A stretch of DNA of 64,000 nucleotides, from NCBI GenBank assembly GCA_030015575.1, contig CM057338.1, positions 308,391,827 through 308,455,826 of the forward strand. Direction: 5' to 3'. A program made the translations under genes and the position numbers. The notes under the pieces were generated by a model, which saw only the letters and a list, made by a program, of their open reading frames with translations, was not told the DNA's origin and made no database searches. Position 1 is the first letter of the stretch, and every line of letters begins with the position of its first letter. Positions 1 to 10,739 of this stretch are shown here, piece after piece. The stretch is from Agapanthus africanus (taxonomy: Eukaryota; Streptophyta; Magnoliopsida; Asparagales; Amaryllidaceae).

Positions 1-362
1 GTATACATGACCAATTTAATGAAATTAACTCCATTAATCCTAATAATTCAATAGACAATAATGATTTTAACCTGTTAAAAGGTTTAGTTAATTCATTAAT
101 AGATAATGATGTTGAAACCAATAAATTGGAACAACAAGAGAAAGTATTTAATACTTTTTTTTCAAAAGATTCGTAATGCAACAAAAATCACCCTAAGGAT
201 TTAATAATAAGAGAAGTTGATAAATGAGTGCTAACTAGGTCAAAAAAGTTAAAACTAATTAATTGGAAGAATAAGAAAAAGTAATTCAACAAAGATCATC
301 CTAAGAACTTAATAATAGGAGAAAAAGATAAAAGAGTAGTTACTAGGTTATAAATTAGGTTT
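1..362 (+). pseudogene. Ty1/copia polyprotein fragment (integrase-to-RT linker)
   Basis: The frame opening at base 3 runs to a TAA at 174-176 and stays recognisable beyond it. It reads HPKDLIIREVDK and VLTRSK at about 189-245, then again HPKNLIIGEKDK and VVTR at about 297-357. The HP..LIIG....TR signature is typical of the stretch between integrase and reverse transcriptase in Copia polyproteins. Here it occurs twice in the same frame, about 110 bases apart, with TAA and TGA stops between. No RT follows, so this is an internally deleted or decayed element whose 5' part lies left of the window. The family is assigned from the motif and the Copia-like LTR downstream. The exact clade (Sirevirus/Tork) is inference. 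Confidence 0.6.
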
Positions 363-852
363 TTATCTCGATCATAGAACCAAAGAAAAATTAGGACTAG
401 AAATTAGTTATAGTTTATCTTTAGTTTCTAGGTATTTGTTCTAAATGAATAAGTTTTCTAAACGAAGGCAATGAAATACTTGAAGCGTCTCCTTAGCCTC
501 TAAGAATCCATTAGGTCATCTGTCAGAGGCTGCTTTAGTTTCTTAGTGTGTTTGTATGTCTGTTATTTTAAGTATGTTTGTATGTTTTTTTAATTATCGT
601 GTTTATAGTATTACTTTAATATGTATTATTATTTTTATAAACAAAAAGTATTTTTCTTATATTTTTGACTAGTATTTATCTATTATTCACTTGCTACCTA
701 ATTATTTTCCCTCTATGCTAAAACTGTTGGATATTTCCAAAAATGGGGAGAATTAATATGCATATATTCACGGGGAGCATTTGAATAATAATCTTTTTGA
801 AATAATATATATTAATTAATTAAGTTTTGTAAAATATCAAAAAGAGAGAGAT
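363..852 (+). other. Copia 3' untranslated region with polypurine tracts
   Basis: No open frame. Two purine-rich tracts lie near the end (about 738-752 and 771-777), and a third (842-852, AAGAGAGAGAT) directly precedes the inferred LTR start. Several polypurine tracts ahead of the 3' LTR are a known trait of Sirevirus-like Copia elements. Bases 748-852 recur at about 25050-25157. Confidence 0.5.
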
Positions 853-2526
853 TGTTAACTTACGAGTCCCATTCTCTTTGCTTTTGATTATTTTACATTT
901 AACTATATTTCAAAGATATTATATGTTACCAACCATACCAAATAAGTTAAAGTTCTACAACAATGAAATGACTCAAGTAAGAAAACAATCAACATTTCAA
1001 CTGGCATCACAATAGTGATATTGAGTGACAATGAAGACCAAATTGCAAGTTCAAAGAAAATATCGAAGAAGTCACACAATGAAATATTCAATATATTTTT
1101 TTTCTTTGAATTTAGAGTCGATCTCAATAGTTAGAATCTCTTTTCTGATTCTAATCTTCTATATTGGACACCTCATTACTTAAATAGATATCTACTACTT
1201 TGATTAGAGTTCCAAAATTAGAGCTCCGAAATGTAGGTCTCGAGAAGATCTTTCCAACGAGCCTAAGAACATCAAAATCGGATAACCGAGTAAAAAGTTA
1301 TGATTGTTTCAGTACCGGACATACCAGAAATAGATGTCCCTAGCAGTTAAAAACTTTTAAAAAATTTGTTTTTGGTTTGAAATTCAAATCGTAACTTTTT
1401 ATAACTGCCCCCAACGGTCCTAAGGTGCGGAAACAATTATTTTAACTTTCCACACTAAAAAATTATATATAAAAGACCATAGACTTGTGTTTTAATACAC
1501 AATTCTTCTCACAAAATATTCTTTTCTCGTTTTCATTATTCTTTAACTTTTTCGTGAGAAAACTCTTTCACTCTCAGTTGTTAAATTTTTAATACTCTTT
1601 AAAGAGAAGAGATTTTTAAAGAGCCTTAGAATTTTCTAGTCTTTAGAAAAGAAAGATCTCTAGTTTTCAAAAAAGTTTAATTTTATTCTAGTCTTTTTTA
1701 TTCTTTTTAAAATCTTCTTTGATTCGTTCTTAAATTTTTGCTATTCTTTTTGAAAAAATAGATCTTTCAGTGCTTTAGACTTTTCAAGTAATTAGAATCG
1801 AAAGATTTCTAAATTGTCAAAAAAGTTTCTGTTTTAAACTTTTCTTAATTCTTTGAAAAACTTCTTCGAATCATTTTTAAACTTTCCTAATCTCCAAAAA
1901 CACAATCCATTATCTCCTTCGATTCAAAACTTGACGAGGCATAGATTAGATTCTAAGGGTTTATCCCAGGTCTCTTTCAAAACTTTTTTATCTATTGAGA
2001 TCATTAGGATTATATAGTTGGTTTTGTAAATATTTATTGAAATTACTTCTACGATCCGTGAAGAAAGGTCTAAGATCATCACATTGTAAAAGGTTTCGGC
2101 CTTAATTTTTCGGTAAAAAGTCTAGGTGTTCACCATCTGCAAGTGTAAAAGGTTTCTGACTTGAGCCTTTGGTAGAAAGTCTAGGTGTTCACCGTCTATG
2201 TAAAGGTTCTAAGATTTGAGCTTGGTAAAAGATCTGGGTTTCTCCACCCGCAAAGAGTCACTGGATAGTATGTTGAATCCCGAGCAGGAGTTCTCAGGCA
2301 GGGACTAGCCATAGGGTTAGTGAACCTCGATAACAATACTCTGTATCCATTTACTTTTTCTGTGATTCTGTGTTATTTCTGTGAATCTGTATTGTGATTG
2401 TATTTGTACTTTAGACTCTGTTTTTATATTTTGCTGCATAATTTTTTTTTTAAATTATTACAAATTACGCTGAGTTTGTTGTAAAGTCTTATTGACCCCC
2501 CTCTAAGGCTGTTTTCAGTTTTAACA
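853..2526 (+). repeat. Copia 3' LTR
   Basis: Begins TGTTAACTTACG right after a purine tract and ends GTTTTAACA at 2526, so the termini are TGTTAA...TTAACA. A TATA box sits at about 1464-1475. Near the 3' end are the GGGACTAG...GGGTTAGTGAACC block (about 2301-2326) and the GACCCCCCTCTAA block (about 2495-2507), both familiar from Copia LTRs. Length about 1.67 kb. The 5' LTR would be outside the window. Termini are inferred from sequence only. Confidence 0.6.
1464..1475 (+). promoter_or_regulatory. TATA box of the Copia LTR
   Basis: A TATATATAAAAG-type box in the middle of the Copia LTR, followed about 30 bases later by a likely transcription start region (ACACAATTCTTCTC). Confidence 0.45.
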
Positions 2527-3902
2527 CTAAAATACCTTAAAATCTTAAATATATTTTTATTAAAACTCTCGACATCCTTATTAACATATTTTTATCCAAA
2601 AACACTCTCGAGGTTTATTTTTTTTTTAAAATAAAGTAATTACATGAAACCCCCTCGAACTTTTAATGGACCAATTTACATAAATACTTTAAAATTGATA
2701 AATGATATATTTTCATATAAATACCTAGAACTATAAAACTAGTAGCTAGCTGGTATATAGGTAGCAGATGATTTAAGTGACCTATTCTCTTTTGAGCCTC
2801 ACAGAGCCGGAGACAATCAGTATTATCACTCGCTTAGCTATTTGAACAAATCAATTCGTACCGTCTCAAAATATACAGTGGTTTTTAAACTTGTTTTGTA
2901 ACTTGAACCACTTGTACTTTCATACTACTCCTATGTCATGAACCGCAAGCTTGAATCACTTGAATAAACCTATTACATGCTAACCCGACTTGATCTCTGA
3001 CTTGACTTGAATCTGAAACTTGACTTGACCCGAACCATGCATATGACTTGACATGAATACTTGAATTTGATATGAATACTTGTATTCGACTTAAACTTGC
3101 TTTGTACTCTCTTCGTAGTCATGGATTTCGGGCAAGACTTGTAAATTTAATCTATAAATTAATATACACGGGAATAAGGGGTAGTTTGGTAAGGAAAGTA
3201 TGTCGTGGCATGAGAGTTAACTAAAAATCACCTAACTTGAACTTCGTGTGCCTTGTTCCGTAGGTTTGACGGGGCCTTGTACTTCTATGTCCTGTGGGTT
3301 CATAGGTTTGACGGACTACTCTTGTATACACGCATACATTCTCTATCGAACTACAAACAATCACGTTAGAATAAGATAAACATGCTTATACATAGACATA
3401 CATAGATTTAATTGATAACTTTAATTGACCGCTATTATTATATTTCATGTTCTATTTATATGCATTCTTTATCACATTGTATTCCTATCATGTTTGGAGA
3501 CTTACCGAGCGCTAGTTCGCTGACGACATTCCTTTCTCTTTATTTCCTTGAAATGTTCGTAAGGTGATCAAGGAACAGAGGAGATCGAGCCGCGCTATGA
3601 AGATTACGCTAAGCTTGAAGCCCAGGCCGACTATTAGCTTATTCCATTTTTTACTTTTCCAGTATGCCATTGTTTAGGAACTTTTCAGTTATTGTATATT
3701 TTGTTTGAGACATTGTGTTTGTACTTGAAATTATGAATGTAAATAAAGTTGTTGAAATTTAATCCACTTGTCATTTTCTTGTTATGATATATTGCTTAAA
3801 AATTCTTAACGTATTTATTATGTGAAATGACCATCTCAAAATAAATACGTTGCGGGCCTCGTCACGTGCCTGCTCCCATCTTTTGGGTAGCTGGTCGTGA
3901 CA
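2527..3902 (+). repeat. Tekay-like gypsy LTR, 3' portion
   Basis: Related to the solo LTR at 25435-28230. It shares the CACTTGAGCCTC-like block, the GACTTACCGAGCG and CTGACGACATTCC block (about 3499-3531), GCCATTGTTTAGG, the AATAAAGTTGTTG poly(A) signal block (about 3742), and the closing GGTCGTGACA at 3902. Its 5' part is missing because the Copia element ends inside it at 2526. The sequence to its right is CACTA transposase, not a primer-binding site, so it is a solo or 3' LTR inserted in the transposase gene. Confidence 0.7.
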
Positions 3903-4815
3903 CTTCTGCTATGTAAGGATGGAAAAATGAAGGACAATCTCAACGCCCGTCGTGATATGACGGTTTTGGATGGTTTGTCTATTAGAGAATAATTGCAATC
4001 TCGGCCTATGGCCTGTAAACCAGGTTATTACGAGATTCCACCGGCAATTTACAAGCTGGACAAAGAGGAGAAGTGGCGGTCTTGCGGGTGTAGAAAGAAT
4101 CGAAAGTCCCCGACGATTTCTAATCAAACATTACCCAATAGGTACAAGTAGAAAATGGAAAAATCATAGGACTTAAGAGTCATGATTACCACATACTGAT
4201 GCAATATCTTCTTCCTTTATGCCTTAGAGTATCAGTAAAATTAGAAGTTGGTCCGTGCTTAATGACTTTTGCACGTATTTTCGCAATTGTGTTCCAAATA
4301 TGTAGACGTTTGTGAGATAATATAGCTCGAAGAAGATATTCCTTTGATCTTGTGCAAGCTCAAAACTATCTTTTTACCTTCCTTTTTCTGTATTATTGTT
4401 CATATGTCCATCCATTTGGCAACTGAGGACAAAATTGACGGTCCGGTGCATTACCTTTAGATGTATCGCATCGAAAGGTATGAAAATGTTTATTATTCAT
4501 CATTTAAATTGCAAAACATCATCATCGTAAATTAATATGTATAATTTTTCTACAGATATCTGTTAACTTTAAAAAACAATATCCTAAACAAGTATCGTCC
4601 TGAAGGTTTGATTGTGGAAGGTTATCTCTTGGAAGAAGTCATATCTTTCTGTGCTCGTTTCTTGAACGACAATGTTAGGATGAAACTGAACAAACCGCCG
4701 CGTGTTCCTGATGGTCCAATTGGAGAAGGAAAACTGAAAGCATGTTTTATGATCTCATGGGCAGTGTACATGCATACATCTTGCTAAACAGCGAATGTTT
4801 TGCTAAATATGCAGA
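3903..4815 (+). pseudogene. CACTA transposase (TNP2 type), C-terminal part with DUF4218
   Basis: Remnant of the main transposase of a CACTA (En/Spm) transposon. Successive frames give recognisable family blocks: CKDGKMKDNLNARRDM at 3912, YYEIPPAIYKLDKEEK at about 4026, LKSHDYHILMQYLLP at about 4170, and the DUF4218 region with DKIDGPVHY and ERYLLTLKN...YRPEGLIVEGY around 4425-4660. An intron is evident at about 4478-4555 (GTATG...TACAG), and a donor follows at 4816. Frameshifts and stops separate the blocks, so it is inactive. The N-terminal half was cut off when the LTR ending at 3902 inserted. The next exons encode DUF4216. Confidence 0.75.
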
Positions 4816-5007
4816 GTAAGTAATAATTTCATCCATTTAACCGTTCAAAATTAAATTTAATCTAAATGATATAACTTATGTAAATTAACGAACAGCTCGC
4901 AGAAAACTAAACTCGAGTGATCAAATCCTAGGTGTTCAGGCGATATAATCGACGAAAAACAGAGGCACACTTTTGCCGCTTGGTGTAGACAAGAAGTCGA
5001 CAGACAA

Positions 5008-5679
5008 ATGAATCGTGAAGAGAAGATTTATAGAGAGGTTCAGGACCTTTTAAGCGGTCCAACGATTATAGCTAAATTTTACAACAGGTACGGGGTTTCC
5101 GGCTACAAATTTGAGATAGAAAGGACTGAACGTATTAGAGCTACACAAAATATCGGCGTCGCAACCGTTAAAGATAAAGGAAATCCCTACTACAGTGTTC
5201 TTGAGGAAATTATAGAGGTCTCATACTTGCATAATGATGTCCCGTTTTATATATTCCAATGGAGATGGTACGATACCAAGTCTGAATGGGGTATGAAGAT
5301 CGATGAAGACGGTCTCACTTTAGTAAATAATAAACAGAAAGCCTACGAATACGATAAATTTATCTTTCCCTTAACGGTAACACAAATATATTACTCTCGG
5401 AACTTAAAGAAGATTGACTGGAGTGTTGTTTGTTGTTGGAAACCGAGAGATTATTATAATGTGCCGATGTTGAATGACTCCGAAGATGAGAGTGACGAGG
5501 AAGAGGTGATAACACATCTCAGTCTTTTTATTGAACGTACCAAGGATCCAAACTATTCTGCGCCATCCATCAATACATTAGTAAGACGTTATATCGGCCA
5601 ATTGACTGTCACAGATCAAGATTTTGTGAATCCACCTAGCGAATCTTCAGCTAATGTACCACAGAAACGTGTTAGGTAA
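5008..5679 (+). CDS. CACTA transposon DUF4216 exon (transposase-associated)
   Basis: A 223-residue open frame and the best-preserved part of the CACTA transposase gene. The coding frame really continues from an exon starting at about 4896, after an acceptor AACAG, which adds the block RHTFAAWCRQEVDRQ before the first Met; that piece holds one TGA at 4918. Residues 30-165 match the DUF4216 pattern: ATQNIGVATVKD, YYSVLEEIIEVSY, FQWRWYD, GLTLVN, YYSRNLKKIDWSVV, KPRDYYNVP. An acidic stretch follows (DSEDESDEEE). In plant CACTA elements this domain is fused behind TNP2/DUF4218, as the upstream neighbour shows. The open frame is probably a decaying terminal exon rather than a free-standing gene. 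Its molecular role in transposition is not well defined. Confidence 0.75.
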   Translation: MNREEKIYREVQDLLSGPTIIAKFYNRYGVSGYKFEIERTERIRATQNIGVATVKDKGNPYYSVLEEIIEVSYLHNDVPFYIFQWRWYDTKSEWGMKIDEDGLTLVNNKQKAYEYDKFIFPLTVTQIYYSRNLKKIDWSVVCCWKPRDYYNVPMLNDSEDESDEEEVITHLSLFIERTKDPNYSAPSINTLVRRYIGQLTVTDQDFVNPPSESSANVPQKRVR

Positions 5680-5795
5680 TGAAATTGAAAAAAATGTTTT
5701 AAATTGTATGATGATTATAGATAATGAAATAATATTAGGATATATATGTAGGGTCTGATGGCAGGCTCAGGCTCTAGACGTCATAATAAGAAAAA

Positions 5796-7763
5796 ATGTC
5801 TAGACAAACTTGGCTAGAGCTCCAAGCCATCGATGAGACTGCCCCAGGAGCCCCAGCAGCCGCAGTAGCCCCGCCTATCCCTACCAGCGCCCCTACCACA
5901 GCAGCCCCAGCAGCCTCGTCTTTCCCTACTAGCACCCTTACGAGCGGCACAGCAGTCCCAGCAGTCGCGCCTATCCCTACCAGCGCCCCTACTAGCGCCA
6001 CAGGACACACAACAGCCGCAACAGCCCTGCCTACCCCTATTAGCGAGGTAGCAGATCCTCCTACCCCGGTCACTCCTGCACATGGTATATAGTTTATTCA
6101 TTTAAAATTTAGTACATCATTACAATGTAGTTATCTATTGAATTTTTAGTTATCCATTAAATTCTATTTAATCATCTAACAGTTTATTGTCTGCAGATTT
6201 GCATTCTACTGGCAGGATGGCGTCAGGTGCCGGTTCTAGCACTACGCCAGAGATGGCAGGTATAATCGTTATTGTTTAAACCTTTTAAATAATGATTGTA
6301 ATTTAAATTTATCAAATGCTATATTCATACTGTGAATATTATAATATTGTGTATGTATATATATTTTTTTGCAAGTTTCAACAGTGGTAGGAAGAGGGGT
6401 AATACTGGGCCTTCCTGCTCCAGGCCAGACGATGGTGCTGAATCATGGAAGCTGATGTGGAACAAGGATGGTGTGCCTGTTGGTCCTAACTCGACCAAGT
6501 GGGGGGGGATTACATGGGAGCAGAGATCCGTACTTACTATAAGTACCCGCTCCATCTTAGGTGTGACAAGCGCCAGACCGCCACTTTTCAGCAGTTATTT
6601 GGGTCGGACACGGTATCGCATATCCTTTTATACATTTAAATTTTAATCATCGTTTTATATATATATATATATATTTAAAATTTTGTAATTTTAGACCATG
6701 CGACATTATAGATTCATCGGCGATATCGGCAAGGATGGCGTGCATGTGCCGTTCGATACACATCGCGCCCTTTCTTGAGTCATAGGGGCGTGTCAGAATA
6801 TCAAGAGAAAACTTCGAAATGAAGTAAAGGAGGATCATTACATTTCCTGGGTCACGATGACCGAGGAGGAGTGGAGGACGATGATGGATATCATAGAGTT
6901 GGATGTCCCGAAACCTAATTGGCCGCTGCTGGTTGAGTATTATGAGCGCGAGAATGTTCGGGTATAAATTTAATTTTTAAGATTATAACAATATAACATG
7001 AAATCATATTCTGAAATATAATATAATCTTCTTTATATTTGCAAGTTGGCGTCGGTTCGCAACAAGCAGAACTGGAACAACGGCGTGAGAGGCCGCGTTG
7101 TTCCAGTCCAAGGGAAGCGAACGCAGGCCAGCGCACAGTGGCACATTGTGTGTATTTCGACGTTTAGGAATATATGTTTTCTTTGTCAGAAATTACTTAT
7201 TAAAATAAATCCTAATTTTATTGCAGAAACAGAAAGACCCCGCAAACTACACTGCTGCCAAAAGGTGGACTGTATTACATAAGGGCACCGACGAGTACAT
7301 GGTAAATTTCATATAATCAAGTCGATTCCATATTTTAAGTTAATATGTGTCTATATATATCTATATATTTTCTTTACAGAGCCATTTCCAAAAGAGGACG
7401 GACTCCTTACGACTTAGCCCCGACGACCTGATTACCGACATTGTCCCTGTCAAGGATTTGCTATCCGGCGGGTATCATGGTGGCTATGAGCACGGGGTTG
7501 GTTCTAAGGCCTACCTACTCTTTGCCAGGCGTGCAGACGTTCACGAGTACGCTGTGACCCAGACGTGGGCAGCTGCGGCAGCTGTGTCGGCGGAGTAGCT
7601 TCGTCATCTCCGTGAACAGATGGCACACCAGCAAGAGCAGATGGAGCAACAACAAGAAGTTCATCAGCAGACACAACAGCAGCTGCATACGCTTATGGCA
7701 CGGGTCGAGGAGCTGACCCATATGATGAGGATTCCATCCGGCGGGCCATCCAAGACGAGATAG
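5796..7763 (+). pseudogene. CACTA second gene, Transposase_24 / TNPA-like
   Basis: A multi-exon gene that follows the transposase in the same orientation, as in Ptta/En-Spm elements. Exon 1 (5796-6084) encodes a Pro/Ala/Thr-rich segment. Later exons give WNKDGVPVGPNSTKWGG (about 6457), EEEWRTMMDIIELDVP (about 6863), QKQKDPANYTAAKRW (about 7227) and LITDIVPVKDLLSGGYHGG (about 7429). The last exon is a Gln-rich coiled coil (HQQEQMEQQQ) ending in TAG at 7761-7763. This order resembles the Transposase_24 family, whose members bind subterminal repeats. Introns show as GT...AG gaps (6085-6196, 6260-6374 and others). A TAG at 7596-7598 and frame changes indicate decay. Family assignment rests on motif order and context. 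Confidence 0.55.
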
Positions 7764-8471
7764 GGAGTATGTTTAGGTCACGGGATGATAGAGGTGGATC
7801 GTCCCAACGATTATAGATATAAACATTTGTTTTTTTTATTTATTGATTATATTTTTTGTATATATATTTTGTTTATAATTGCTTGTGATTTATTGATTAT
7901 TATAATTGCGTGCATTCGAACCATATTACTTCTTGATTATTATAATTGCATGATATTTGGTGATATTATTATTATCTATTGCTGGTTGTAAATAAAAGCA
8001 GCGCGCGTGGGGCACGGGGATTTCAGATTTTTAAAAAAATACATGTTCAAATTGGTAACAGTTATAACCGTTATCTGAAATATATCGGATATCAGTTACA
8101 TTATGTAATGGCCATATATATGGTAACGGTTCTAACCGTTTCCAAATTATGTCTGTCATAGCGGTTCCAACAATTACCATATATATGGTAACGGTTCCAA
8201 CCGTTACCATATATATGGTAACGGTTTTAGCTATTACCAAAGAGGTGGTCCCATTCTGATATGTTTTAGATATCTGTTACCATATTGCTAACGACAACAT
8301 ATATGGCATCAGTTGGAACCGTTACCATATTGGGTATATCGTAACGATTGAAACCGTTATCGTACTTCTGATGACAGAGTTTTCATAACGGTTGTGTAAT
8401 GGTTAAAACCATTACAAAAATGGGTTTTGGTAATGATTCTAAAGTTATCGAAGGCCCACTCTGTAGCAGTG
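7764..8471 (+). mobile_element. CACTA right subterminal region and terminal inverted repeat
   Basis: Non-coding end of the CACTA element. From about 8046 to 8440 it carries many copies of TAACGGTT and its complement AACCGTTA, often paired as palindromes separated by 2-3 bases or by ATATAT. It ends at 8471 with ...CACTCTGTAGCAGTG, whose complement CACTGCTACAGAGTG is a CACTA-type terminus. The next three bases (GAA) would be one copy of the usual 3-bp target duplication. The left end is outside the window. Confidence 0.65.
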
Positions 8472-9180
8472 GAAGTATAGTTCTTAGAAACTTGGCAAGG
8501 GAAAATTGAAAAGAAAAATATGAATTTCAAAAGATACCTTTCCATCTCTAAAAATATGAATTTCAAAAAATATGAAGTTTGTTGCATATATTTGAATTGA
8601 TGTAAGGGTTTAGATTTCTCAAAATGGTGAGAAAAAAAGGAAATACCAAAAAGAGTCCTTATATACGAATGGAAAATAAGTATATTGGAGAGATTTGAAA
8701 AAATCAATGGAAATAGCGATACCTAAAAAAAGATATATTTTTCTTTTCATTTCTATGTTTTAAAGAAAAAATCTTTAAGTAATTGATCACGTATAACACG
8801 AAAGAAAAATAAACATTAGAGATTGATAAAGAGAATAAAATTGAATAGTAAAGATATAGGAAAATATTGAAAAGATTTAAAGAATCAACGGAAATAACAA
8901 TACTATAAAAAAATATGACAGGTATTCTTCTTTATTAATTTGGCAAAATTCTTTCACTAACATGTGCCTAATATCAAACTAAAGGCTAACATATATTTTA
9001 TCCCGGTTGTTGCATATTGAACTTGAAGGTACCCGGCACGGATCCTTTCTTAAAATCTCGGTCTGTAAAAAGAGTTTGTCTCGGCAACTTGGATTCAATG
9101 CATATATATAACACTTTTGTAAATGGTTTGAGCCGGATCTCTTCAGTTAAATTTCATTTAGATCTGAAACCATTTAGTGG
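8472..9180. other. AT-rich sequence, no gene seen
   Basis: Repeats of AAATATGAATTTCAAAA occur around 8519-8570. No open frame with recognisable content. Confidence 0.5.
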
Positions 9181-9708
9181 TTGCAGATTTGTGAAATAAG
9201 ATTATTAATTAGCATACTTCAGCTTGATGCATCAGTGCAAGGAGTTTTCTCGGCAATGGGAGTGATAGCTAGAGACGAGAATGACCCCATGTTGCATGTT
9301 GCATCCACTATTAATCCGAGCGTTGACCCACAGTACGTCGAAGTTATGGCTTTCCGCGAAGGTATGATTATGGCAAAAAGGATTATCGAACAGCAAAGTA
9401 CTGTCAACTATGAAACTCTTGTTGTCAAGGAAGGGGATAACAAACTGGTAGTGGGCTGGTTATGTTCCGAATTAGCACGACCTCCTTGGAGGTTTGCACA
9501 TATAGTACATGAATGCACCATTCTTTTATCCTCTAATCCTTTAATCGATGTTGCCGCTAAATCAAGATCTTAGAATGTTGCTGCTCACAATATTGTTCGA
9601 GCATCAAAAAACTCAAATTTATCGGGCATTTATTCTTTCTGTAGTTTGCCTTTTGAAATTTCGTGTACTCAAGATTTTAGATGGTTGCTGCTTTCAATAA
9701 ATAAATAG
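9181..9708 (+). pseudogene. RNase H-like (RVT_3 type) fragment, probably LINE-derived
   Basis: The frame from 9181 encodes QLDASVQGVFSAMGVIARDE, then EVMAFREGMIMAK and VVKEGDNKLVVGW. Asp in QLDAS, Glu in VEVMAFREG and Asp in EGDNKL are in the order of the three acidic catalytic residues of plant RNase H-like domains found at the C-terminus of LINE polyproteins. The frame stops at 9571-9573 (TAG). In the same frame beyond it comes NVAAHNIVRA, the usual closing N..AH..AR block, ending at 9706-9708. A premature stop and no upstream RT make it a fragment. A small host-derived RNase H-like gene is the alternative. Confidence 0.55.
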
Positions 9709-10558
9709 CAAGGGCTAATTTCTCAAAAAAATACAGTTAATCCTTATTATTTTTAACAATATATTACCTATCCTTAAAGTTGACAGTCTATAAAATTTAA
9801 ATATGGATAGACAAGTTCTAGTCCACGAGTCTCACTAATAGGTTTGAAATTGTGTCGATTCTGTATAGACTTGTCTGGTAAGTGGATGTGTTTGAATCCG
9901 TTAAAAATAAACATCTTATGATCAGTAACATGGTGCTTTGAATCTATCTCGACACATTGTCATAGAAAGAAAGAAAGAAAGATCTTGGTCTCTTTTATCC
10001 TTGAAGTTGGCACTTGGCCATCAATTAGGTAAGGCCTAACTGCTGGGCCAAATTAAGATAGTATTTGGAGAGAAAAATGAATCTAAATTTATTATAATAT
10101 CTAGGACCAAGCTGACACATAGATTGGGTTTGCAATTTTATTTTTTTGTATTGAGATGAAAAGGCATAAAAAAGATTGTTATATTTTATTAACGAGCTTA
10201 ACGAAACACATCTGTTACCAAATTCTATTTTTTGAATCGGGCTTCTGATTAGTGAATCTGCAGTTATCAAACGAGCAACCCATTCAGCAACTGCGTCTCC
10301 CTAAATAATTGATTTTACTTTTAGAGGAAGGGGAGAGCAATTTTCCATATAGGACCGTTTAACGAAAAAGTTTCGTTTACGGTCAAAGATTCCGTATTTT
10401 CAACCCACCCCTTTTTATTTTGTTTGTAGCAGGTGGTAGCGAGTGGAAAATACGTATTATTGACTTTGAATAAAATGTACGGATTTATAAAGTGTTAGCA
10501 CTAATATCCATAATGGAGTAGATATGCAACATGGTGCAAATCTTGAAGGTGTTACCCA
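9709..10558. other. Intergenic sequence, no gene seen
   Basis: An A-rich tract at about 9725-9731 may be the 3' end of the LINE remnant. A short GAAA microsatellite lies at about 9964-9981. CCGTATTTTC (10391) and GAAAATACG (10445) form a weak inverted pair. Nothing coding. Confidence 0.45.
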
Positions 10559-10739
10559 ATAAAGTAGGGCTACGATAGATAATTAGCCAATCTCTATAAT
10601 AGAGTAGGGCTTTTATAAGATAGTTAGCCAGCCCCTGTAATAGAGTAGGGCCTTTATAGATTAATTAGCCAGCCTCTGTAATAGAGTAGGGCCTTTATAG
10701 AATAATTAGCCAACCTCTATATTAGAGTAGGGCCTTTAG
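10559..10739. repeat. 41-bp tandem repeat, about 4.4 copies
   Basis: Units start at 10559, 10598, 10639, 10680 and 10721. Each contains AGAGTAGGGC and AATTAGCCA. The last unit is partial. Confidence 0.85.

Noticed and set aside
1-2526. Possible endogenous pararetrovirus leader (TATA, long AT-rich leader)
   Set aside because: The HP..LIIG...TR pol motif, polypurine tracts and TGTTAA...TTAACA termini fit a Copia element better.
5774-6101. Ala/Gly- and Arg/Cys-rich ORFs on the minus strand
   Set aside because: Shadows of the Pro/Ala-rich first exon of the CACTA second gene.
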